The notes under the pieces: model-generated | Seen by the model: the letters and a program-made list of their open reading frames with translations, nothing else | The model's database searches: none | What the model was told of the DNA's origin: nothing | Part shown: piece by piece, positions 24,301-64,000 of the stretch | Layout of the letters: every line of letters starts with the position of its first letter | How positions within the stretch are numbered: position 1 is the stretch's first letter | Made by a program: the position numbers and the translations under genes | Assembly (NCBI GenBank): GCA_033675545.1 | Contig: JAWDGP010002673.1 | Location: forward strand, 149,501-213,500 | DNA: 64,000 nucleotides | Direction: 5' to 3' | Origin: Elysia crispata | Lineage: Eukaryota; Mollusca; Gastropoda; Plakobranchidae

Positions 24301-24416
24301 AAGCAATAGTTACAGAACTGAACCCACCCACAGCAATTGTGTTGACATTGGCTCTGAAAGTCACTACACCTGATGCAATGAAAGAAATTACAGATTTAAT
24401 AAAAACATGCTTATGA
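18368..24416 (+). CDS. PSMG3: PSMG3, proteasome assembly chaperone 3 (complete, 118 aa, four exons)
   Basis: Exons: 18368-18397, 20868-20969, 22796-22882, 24279-24416 (stop TGA 24414-24416), all phase 0 with GT-AG introns. The first exon encodes only MASGVVPSKQ, in a good start context (aaacATGg); the P-x-S-K-Q ending matches the position of SKQ in human PSMG3. Then come HTETVVMKFQDQLFVVATQF, MKLGTVVHVTRD, STKVLMGKDEPLVHV and a C-terminal helix-rich LALKVTTPDAMKEITDLI. Length is close to human (122 aa). Family knowledge: PSMG3 (PAC3) pairs with PSMG4 and helps assemble the 20S proteasome alpha ring in the cytosol, leaving before the mature particle forms. The neighbour TMEM14 is head-to-head and likely shares promoter sequence. 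Confidence is high for exons 2-4 and good for exon 1. Confidence 0.93.
18519..18722. repeat. Short palindromic element with 23-bp inverted ends
   Basis: AGGAAAGAGTTCCTTTTAGG at the left is repeated, inverted with one mismatch over 23 bp, at the right (AGGAAAGAGTTCCCTTTAGG in reverse complement). Length 204 bp, no ORF. It resembles a MITE; the target duplication is unclear. It sits about 120 bp after PSMG3 exon 1. Confidence 0.6.
21281..21330. repeat. (TA)n/(GATATA)n repeat next to the Penelope fragment
   Basis: A TA run followed by three TAGATATAGA-like units, abutting the 3' end of the Penelope-like fragment on its minus strand. Confidence 0.85.
21315..22227 (-). mobile_element. Penelope-like element fragment with inverted partial copy
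   Basis: Two nearly identical arms in opposite orientation, about 21315-21570 and 21969-22227, flank a unique segment. The arms share AAGATCTTACCTTAAATTCT and GTGGGGGCACGATGAAAATA. The minus-strand unit is the 3' end of a Penelope-like retroelement with a GIY-YIG coding region. The plus-strand arm is an inverted copy of its last 255 bp, joined to its truncated 5' side. Such inverted partial copies are typical of Penelope insertions. Located in PSMG3 intron 2 (20970-22795). A (TA)n/(GATATA) repeat adjoins the 3' end at 21281-21330. Confidence 0.85.
21366..22004 (-). pseudogene. GIY-YIG endonuclease C-terminal part of a Penelope-like ORF
   Basis: The ORF has 212 codons, but the first ~15 (MLRFGFVFRMKYAV) arise from the inverted arm and do not belong to the element. 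From about residue 38 there is a Cys-rich knuckle (CNCRDKKSCPLKGQC), then VVYKATVEQ, TCIGITENEFKTRYNQH, LSEFIWKLKESK and CNLCIAEKYFIL. These are the GIY (here VVY), YIG (here CIG), catalytic Arg/His region and downstream Cys-His segment of Penelope endonucleases. The reverse transcriptase is absent through 5' truncation, so this copy cannot move by itself. The frame is still open, which suggests a fairly young insertion. Confidence 0.85.
23150..23398. mobile_element. TA-flanked MITE in PSMG3 intron 3
   Basis: 249 bp with TA at 23148-23149 and 23399-23400. Left end CTGCCCTCCAGTGTCAGACC; right end in reverse complement CTGCCCCTCAAAGGCAAACC, continuing GATGTATCT against GACGTATCT. Non-coding; Tc1/mariner or Tigger type by its TA target. 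Confidence 0.75.
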
Positions 24417-24745
24417 TGATCAACGTCAATTATTTTAACTTAATTTATACATATTTTGTAATAATGTGTGTAGTTTGTGTTATGTTGCAATGAATGATAT
24501 GGTGACTCAAGGTAGTGTAGTTATTATGAGCAAAACTCCACAACTTCTGCATCATCAATAGCTTGTGTCTTCCTCTATGTATCCAAAATTTTAAAACTTT
24601 TCTATCCTGAAGAAACTTTCAGAATATCTTGGTGTGATCATAAGGGTTTAATTAGGTTTAATTTAGGATAAACCAAGTCTTGAGAAAATTTGATGAAGAA
24701 AAAAAATTGAAAATATTTTACAAAATGATTAAGTATAAAACAATA

Positions 24746-25366
24746 CACCTGAGACTCAACGAACTAGTTTGGTCTTTAAAATTTTGTTGAACACTAGGTT
24801 TGTTGGAGTCATGTCCTTAAGACATCACAAGGGAAGTAACTTACCAAAGTCAAATTACTACAATCATCTCCCTTTTTTTCTTTTTTTTATTAACTAACCA
24901 AGTGTCTATAAACCCATTCTTTACCCTTCCTACACACTACCCAAGTTACTGCCACTTTGGTTCTTCGATCCTGAATCATGTTTCCCCATGCATCAGCTGC
25001 CAACCCCTTCCTCTCTTTATTTTTGCCCTTCGTGTCAATACTTTGTTACATACTCTACCTCTAGTATTATATGGCCTAATGTGGCCTATACACTGGTTGC
25101 CCATCACTTACACACTACAAGTATCTCTTGTCAGCCGACAGTGGGCTTTTGATTTAATTCAACTAAATTTCTAAGTAGAAAAACATTCTACACTGCGTTT
25201 GTCAACACTTGTGGTTCTTTGAACCCAAGGACAGGTCTGAGGTTAGTTTGTGGGATGCATTGTATTTTAAAAGAGTCAAAGAAGGGAAAAAAAATGGGGA
25301 TTTTTCTCTGTTCATTGAATGCAAGGTGTTCTTTGAATTTGAGTTCGATGGATTCGAGGTTTACAG
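24746..25366 (-). mobile_element. Related MITE, copy 3
   Basis: Reverse-oriented homologue of 3386-3995. In reverse complement its start CTGTAAACCTCGAATCC and its end AACTAGTTCGTTGAGTCTCA align with copy 2. TA sits at 24744-24745 and 25367-25368. It lies 330 bp after the PSMG3 stop codon. No intact transposase. Confidence 0.75.
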
Positions 25367-25463
25367 TAGCACATAGTGCCCAGCAGTCAGATTTTGGTCG
25401 AATTTTGTGATAAAGTCGGAATTTGGTCAGAAATTAACAGGAGGTTGGAATACAGTGGGAAAA

Positions 25464-26018
25464 TAACTATATCCGCAGAAAACTTTGGTGTCTCACAAAA
25501 CGGCCTTCATTACCAGTCCTGTCTTAACACATCTCTGCCTAGATCTCACATATTACAAGACAGGAAGCAAGAGATAATAGAAAGAAACTAGGACAAGGGA
25601 TATAGCAAGGATGAGTAGAAGGCACTTGAAGGAAAAAAACGAGCGTTACTAAAATAAAAATAGAATAAAGAGATAATGGACCGACTTACCATACTGCATC
25701 CGCCTTGAAGAGATCTATCTGAGGACAGCAGGCTTGAATATCTTAACTATATCCGCAGAAAACTTTGGTGTCTCACAAAACGGCCTTCATTACCAGTCCT
25801 GTCTTAACACATCTCTGCCTAGATCTCACATATTACAAGACAGGAAGCAAGAGATAATAGAAAGAAACTAGGACAAGGGATATAGCAAGGATGAGTAGAA
25901 GGCACTTGAAGGAAAAAAACGAGCGTTACTAAAATAAAAATAGAATAAAGAGATAATGGACCGACTTACCATACTGCATCCGCCTTGAAGAGATCTATCT
26001 GAGGACAGCAGGCTTGAA
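25464..26018 (+). repeat. Perfect 275-bp tandem duplication
   Basis: 25464-25738 and 25744-26018 are identical as far as I can read, separated by 5 bp (period 280). Both begin TAACTATATCCGCAGAAAAC and end GAGGACAGCAGGCTTGAA. No gene is involved. The identity implies a very recent duplication or an assembly artefact. It lies between PSMG3 and CC2D2A. Confidence 0.95.
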
Positions 26019-26942
26019 GTGCGTCATGCGGCATTCTATCCTTTAGTCAAACTGAGGACCGGAAATGGCTATGGCACATGGCGGGACATAAAATAACAAA
26101 TCTAAAATGTCAATTTACATACAAATACTCATTTATTAAGGCCAGATTTGATTTCAGTGCGTTTAAATACCCACAGGTGCATCACATTTTGGGACTTTTA
26201 GTGTATTTTAAACAATATTATGTGTCCCGTAAAAGCAATTTTGATGGATCCATTCAAAAATACTCTTTAAATTTCTGAGTGTCTTGCCATAACAGAGGCA
26301 AGCACCATTTCTATTTGTGATTTTTAGTCATGTTGTTAGAGTAAAGACATTTGATACAGGCTTTTTATGACTATGAAATTAGCAAGTTTGGTGGTGGGAA
26401 TCTATTTTGTTTGCTTAGCCTGTCAAAAATATGTTGGCTTAAATCAGTAATCTATGATGAGGTGGTAGAACTATTGACCTCATTAGCTAGATTTAGACCT
26501 CTAGACTTGGAGAAAACTCGATCACAACCAGTGGTGTGAGAGAATGTGTGTCACTTAGATCTGGAGTGGACTAAAGTCACACAATATAGTGGCTGGCTAA
26601 AAAGTAAATGCTGACAGTGTTGACAGCGACTATTTTGATTGTAGCTATTGTAACAGAACATACAAAGTTGGGCAATCAAGAAAAAAGGCCTTAACTTCCC
26701 ATGCTTCAACTAATAAATTGTTGATACTGCCACCAAGAAAAACTTTACTCCTAGATTTGCAAAAACAAATTAAATATTTTCTTCATTCAAACCATTAGAA
26801 AGAGCTAAACCAAATTCATCAAATTTGGCTTGATTTGGGTACCTCGGCTTTATAGATTTTCTTGTATATTGGGTACCTTAACTTCATAGATTTTCTTGTA
26901 CATCAGGCAGTGCTTCATGGAAATACCTCAATGCTTAATGTA
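26019..26942. other. Intergenic, nothing recognised
   Basis: AT-rich sequence after the tandem duplication. Short ORFs show no family motif. A few AGATCT/TCTAGA words are present. Confidence 0.6.
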
Positions 26943-26946
26943 TTAA

Positions 26947-27588
26947 CTCTTAGTACACGGAGGCAAAATCTGCGTTTTTACAGAGCTAATTTTGGGTCCA
27001 ACTTTGGGGCTGCATAGGTGATACGTTTTGCACTATATTTTTGTTAAAAATTATTTAATTCTCATGAAACATATCAAAATAAAGGGCTTTTAAGTCAATA
27101 TAAAATCATTTATTTTAACTTGGTACATTTGCTTTTATCTTTGAATCTCGTTTCAAAAATCTAGATCTAGACCTTTCATAATCATTTTTCACCACCATCT
27201 GTGTAATGTAATCAGTATTAATTCAAGACCTACAGTTGGATTCATCACAATCTATCCACTTTCTGATTGTTTTTTGCGCTTCAGAGCTTGGATAGAGCTG
27301 AGGCCTATTCTCAATATTTATTAGAATCAGATGTTCACAACATCAGGCTAGCAACGATATAAACAATGCAAAAGAAAAACGACTAAAAATGACAAATTCG
27401 TCTCTCAATGCTGAAAAAAGCTCCAAACTGAAATCCAATGATGTCAACATCCGGTTTTATAACTTGGGCTGGTTTTTATTGTATGAGGATTGGATTAGAA
27501 TATGTTAGTCTCTGTGCCACACTGTGTGGCGAGCCGTAACAATGGTACTTTTCCCCGTCACACAGAGTGGCGAGCAGGATACAAAGAG
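26947..27588. mobile_element. TTAA-flanked piggyBac-like non-autonomous element
   Basis: TTAA at 26943-26946 and 27589-27592. Inverted ends CTCTTAGTACAC and, in reverse complement, CTCTTTGTATCC. Near the right end are two similar short motifs, CACACTGTGTGGCGAGC and CACACAGAGTGGCGAGC. No transposase frame over 642 bp. Confidence 0.55.
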
Positions 27589-27592
27589 TTAA

Positions 27593-29126
27593 CATACTGG
27601 TAAGCTTGAAAGTAGAAATCACCTCATTTTATGAAAAAAACCAAAATCAGAAACATTTTCGTGGAAAAAAGATTTCATAGCAAAGAGGACAAAATTTTTT
27701 GGATCAGTTCATTAATTTCCTTAATAGCTTATGCTCTGACAAAATGATATTTTATTATGAGATTATTTATATTATCTACAAAGAATTGTCTTTCCTAAAA
27801 AAATATCACAGACACGCTTTACAAATTTCTTTCATCTTGACAGCAAAACTGAAGTAATTGAAAATTGCTTATAAATACATTAGCGCCCCCCCCTATCCCC
27901 CAAATAAAAAGCACCATTTATTATTGTGGGTTATTATGTCATCATCAAATAGGATTTGAACTGCTATGCATACATAGTGTCTTAACCTATTTAAAAAGTG
28001 AATTTAAATGCATTTTCTCCTAACTTTTTCTTATCTAATCTAGAACATAAGTCTAAAAAAACAAAAATAATCTTATGGAGTTTATGGACTAGTATCCTAC
28101 TCATTGCCTTATAAGGTTAAAAATATATGTCTTGAGAAGAGTGGTGTGATAGTTTGTTTTATTTTTTTTTTTTTTTATAAAAGGTGACTTTCTTGTCTAT
28201 GCATTGAAACTTATTGACAAAATTGTGAACCACTCAAATTATTCGAGTTTAAAGTTTGAATAAAATACTACATCTTTAAAAAAATACCCCTAAAAATAAA
28301 CTCAATATAGAAGCCCTTCTTGCACATGTAGTGGACTAATTGGACATAAAAATAAGTAACACAAATTTCACAAACTTGTATTAACTAAAATACAGGTTAC
28401 TTGTGTCAAATACTCCAGAAAAGATGGCAAAAAGTAATTACATACCAGTATGAAATTGCTCATATAATTGCTAGCAGCTTTGGAAAGCATTATTGCGTTG
28501 GTTACGTTAGTGACAATTTTGCAGAGAACAGAAAGGTCCAATCAACAACACCTTTAGAAGAACAAAAACTCAAAAAGTTCTAATCACAATGACATAGACT
28601 AGAGCTGATGTATATAAAAAATTATCTGTAAAGCTTGTGATTGGCTCATTTTGTCAGCTTATGAATTATCATGAGTTAACACTATCATTACAGTTCCCAG
28701 ATGTTGAGGTATCTTATCAGAATGCCCTAAACTTATTTTAGTCGTTTTGGTTTTTTTTTCTTCATTTAGATGGAAAGAACAAAACTCAGACATTAACCTA
28801 TAGATCTATTGTTGAAAGTGGTAAAAGAAAAGAAAAAAAAAAGAATACGAAACGAAAACAAAACAAAACAGGACCATAAACGGAAATGATGTCTTTTACA
28901 AAGCACAGAAGATCAACAAATTCATAACTATCTAATTCTAAGTTAGAAGAAAAGTCACTAGAGAAAGTCTGAAAATATGATGGATGGATTAAGGGTGTAG
29001 GACTAATCCTTCCCCCTCCAAAATAAGAAAACAACAGAGTTTTTCACTGAAACCCTTCAAGTCAGATGAGTTACAATGCTTTTATAAAACATATTGTTAT
29101 GAAAAGAAAAATAAGGGATATTCAAA
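27593..29126. other. Intergenic / CC2D2A 3' flank, nothing recognised
   Basis: Downstream flank of CC2D2A on the minus strand. No canonical AATAAA close to its stop was found. An ORF at 28401-28583 (+) has no recognisable domain. Confidence 0.55.
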
Positions 29127-61252
<32,126 letters not shown>

Positions 61253-61514
61253 CTGAAATATAATGTAAATAATGATTGCATAAAAATCATTAGAGTTAAG
61301 ACTTGCTACATTTTTTCTTCCTCACTAATATTTTTTTTTCCTCCAAGAAATATAGCAATTAAAGTCAAGGCACAGATGTATTGAAATTTTTTACATTTCT
61401 TAGCACAGGTGTGTATCAAACTCATAAAATAAGAAAACCCAAGCTCATCTGAAAACATGTCTGAACAAACATAAATAATAGAGTTAAAATATTGATAACC
61501 TAAGATGAGTACTA

Positions 61515-61560
61515 TCTGTCTCTGTCTGCCTGTCTGTCTGTCTGTCTCTGTCTCTCTCTG

Positions 61561-61592
<32 letters not shown>
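61515..61592. repeat. (TCTG)n/(CT)n/(CA)n compound microsatellite
   Basis: TCTG, CT and CA units follow each other just upstream of the first CC2D2A exon in the window. Confidence 0.9.
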
Positions 61593-62044
61593 TCATTCTA
61601 TTTGTTTTTCTTTCTTTAACACATAAATAAATATGATAGTTTTATGCTAAATATAATATTAAAATCTGATTATCATGGCTGATATATACAAGAAGAACAG
61701 GGCTTGATGAAAATCATTTCTGGACTAAAGATCTTATGGCCAGAGATGGGATTATCTTTCCAACCAGAGATCATAATTCACACTGCTATGAAAAAATATT
61801 GATTTAACATATTCATCTAGAAATTGGCTTGTTTTATGAAACAAAATATAAAAAATATCCAGTTGACTTTGATATAATATAAGAGTCAGATTTTAATCAA
61901 AATATGGGCAGTGAGAGATTTCAACAATAACAATGATGACAACAAGGCAAGAGAGTCATACCAAATAACCCAGTTCTGCCCACTAAGCCATATAAAGCTG
62001 TTTTTTTTTTTCTTTTATCCATGATTTAAATATGAGCTCAATGT

Positions 62045-62105
62045 CAATCTATACAAAGTTTAAAAAGCACAAATGGCAATCTATACAAAGTTTAAAAAGC
62101 ACAAA
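62045..62105. repeat. 32-bp tandem duplication
   Basis: CAATCTATACAAAGTTTAAA is repeated with period 32 at 62045 and 62077. Non-coding. Confidence 0.85.
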
Positions 62106-63120
62106 AAAATTGATGAGTTGTAGTTAGGGAAAAGCGCAGAATTGACATAGTAGTTTGTTTTGAGATATGATCGAAAATAGGCAATAATTAATCAAAAGCT
62201 TAGTTCTGCATGTCCTTTTTATCTTTAACAATTTCAAAACATTTCTGTACATTGAAAAAAAATGAAATATCTTATTTTTATTTTTTCAAAGGTCTCAATC
62301 AATCAGGTGCTCTGCTCTTTAGCATGGCCAATCATGACCTTCCTCACTTGGTCCCAATTCACCTTTAGTGCATATGTCACTTGTCTTATATTTAGCCACT
62401 TTGTTACTCTATCCAACATTTTTCTCATTGCTTTCCCCTGTTGCGTTTTCTTTCAATCATTCCAGTTGTGAGAAGATGTTCCTGCTTCTCTCTTCTCATC
62501 ACATGGCCTGCCACAAAAAGTTGCCTGGCATTTATGTATTCCAATTACGAGTGATCATTTTATGTCAGCTTCTTGTAACAATGCTTCATTTGATTTTTCT
62601 GCAGACAATGTGTACCGCAGCATTCTCCTAAGGAGAATGTCTCTTGTTTATCACAATCAAAAACTTTTGAAATAGGCCTAATTCTTTAAATATAGAATAG
62701 GGCCATTTCTGAAGGGAAGGGGGTTTAGTCTTTAAAAAATTACAAGTTATGCGACACTTTATACCACCATAATGGAAATTTAATGGCTTACATCAAGGTA
62801 ATCAAACCACAGATCCTAGACAATCATTTCTTGCCTGTAAAAGATAGCATCTTTCAACATCAATGAATTATATAAATTGGGCATTTGAATTTAATTTTCT
62901 GAAGTCTAGACAACACATATATGTTGAGGATCAATCTTGATTAAGTATATATTTTTTATGAATATTAACCTGATTTACGTTTATACTGCTTATACATGAA
63001 AATTGTTGTTTAATTTTTCACAGAATCCAAGATGTGTATTGGTATTGTGTTCAACCAGTTTGCCACGAAGGTCAGCTGTGTCTGCACTAAAATAGAAGTC
63101 TACTGCTATTGTGGGATTTA

Positions 63121-64000
63121 CGGTGGAACCACCTTGAAGTCAAATCGTTTAAATCAACTCTCACTTGAAGTCAACACCACACTGCAGTCCTATTTTTTCC
63201 CTTCTCTGTTTAAGTAACTGATTTTCTGATAAAGTCAATGGGATGGGGACATTTTTGCTTAAAGTCAACACCTCATAGTGGATGGGAAAAGGCGAAACCC
63301 ATAAAAGCGGGGATGCATGGGCGTGTATAGCTCTTGATTTGCAATGTTTGTATACCCAACACAGTCAGCAAGTCACTGTGTATTAATAGCATACTTGAAC
63401 AAGGCCTAGCTAAGTTAGTGTGGTCTTGTATGGTTGTGACAGTAACAAAGAAAGGTGCGTAGGGTATTGGCAGGTTGGAGGCTATGTGTGTCTCTAGATC
63501 TAAACCTAACTTATCGTGGGCTGGCATCGTTTGAGGCAAACAGTGCATTTTGTCCCCACTGCTGCTTGCCTTACCAATAGCATCCTTTTCAGATCCTCCA
63601 ATAATACTAAATATTCTTTTTTAATGACATCATTATTTTTATTTTTATTTTTTGGTGAAAACCAAACAAAAGTAATGATGGTCCCAAGCCCATATTAAAA
63701 GAGGGTAAAGCTGAAAAAAAAAAATAGAAAGAATTGTAGGTGTGTAGGGATATTTCATGTTTTTATGTGTAATACATCATGTTGTTTAAATAAACCTCTT
63801 TTCAGACGTGTGGTTTTCTCTTTGCCGAAATAAATTGTATAAATTTACCACATTATAGCTATAAATAATAAATTGGAGACACTGCAAAGGGAGACCACTA
63901 TCATATGTAAAGAAAGCAAGACAACCTATTTTTAGAACATGAATTTTCGGATTTTCGGACTTGTTTCATGGAAATGAATAAAGTCAACCTTGCTAAGTCA
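63121..64000 (+). mobile_element. Tigger-like element running off the window end
   Basis: Starts CGGTGGAACCACCTTGAAGT after TA (63119-63120). GAAGTCAA and AAGTCAACACC motifs recur at about 63168 and 63261, and the segment from about 63878 matches the fragment at 6275-6425. The final bases, GTCAACCTTGCTAAGTCA, look close to its right terminal repeat. No transposase frame seen. Confidence 0.6.

Larger units (their letters stand above)
61253..63118. other. Upstream CC2D2A intron, no exon recognised
   Basis: Follows TTTCAG at the acceptor of the first exon seen (61252). I could not identify a further minus-strand coding exon up to 64000, so the next exon is probably outside the window. Confidence 0.55.

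Noticed and set aside
28401..28583. 60-codon ORF (+) in the intergenic region
   Set aside because: No recognisable motif, no splice or start context, no repeat match.
62262..62631. Overlapping plus-strand ORFs of 69 and 87 codons
   Set aside because: No similarity recognised; composition like the surrounding intron.

Overview
The window is nuclear DNA of an animal. Genes are split into many short exons by GT-AG introns, the sequence is AT-rich, and it is full of microsatellites and small DNA-transposon derivatives. All four recognisable proteins are ordinary bilaterian ones. Together with a Penelope-type GIY-YIG remnant, many TA-flanked MITEs and frequent AGATCTAGATCT-like words, this suggests a lophotrochozoan, probably a gastropod mollusc. 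That placement is inference; no species-diagnostic locus is present.

Layout. (1) 642-8147, +: the 3' half of PAK1IP1 (a WD40 ribosome-biogenesis and PAK1-binding protein), six exons, 5' part outside the window. (2) 9022-17875, -: a complete four-exon TMEM14-family gene (105 aa) in tail-to-tail order with PAK1IP1. Its first long intron holds a TA-flanked pogo/Tigger-like element and a TTAA-flanked piggyBac-like MITE. (3) 18368-24416, +: a complete four-exon PSMG3 (proteasome assembly chaperone 3, 118 aa) in head-to-head order with TMEM14. Its introns hold a Penelope-like GIY-YIG fragment with an inverted partial copy, and MITEs. (4) 24417-29126: a repeat-rich intergenic stretch (MITE, perfect 275-bp tandem duplication, TTAA-flanked element). 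(5) 29127-61252, -: 29 coding exons of CC2D2A, the ciliary transition-zone protein of Joubert/Meckel syndromes. They encode 1197 C-terminal residues to the stop; the N-terminal part lies beyond the right edge. (6) 61253-64000: intron or upstream sequence with a Tigger-like MITE running off the window.

The four genes do not form one pathway: ribosome biogenesis (PAK1IP1), mitochondrial or membrane porphyrin transport (TMEM14), proteasome assembly (PSMG3), ciliogenesis (CC2D2A). PAK1IP1 next to a TMEM14 gene also occurs in human 6p24, so that pair looks like ancient microsynteny.

I found no clearly novel multi-gene system. The most interesting structures are inside CC2D2A: a 60-bp minisatellite that quadruplicates a 3' splice site in frame, a 36-nt putative cassette exon inside the first C2 domain, a GC-AG intron, and a ~275-nt pyrimidine tract (transcript strand) about 15 nt after a 5' splice site. 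All exon coordinates were derived by hand from reading frame, splice consensus and remembered human orthologues; they have not been checked against transcripts.
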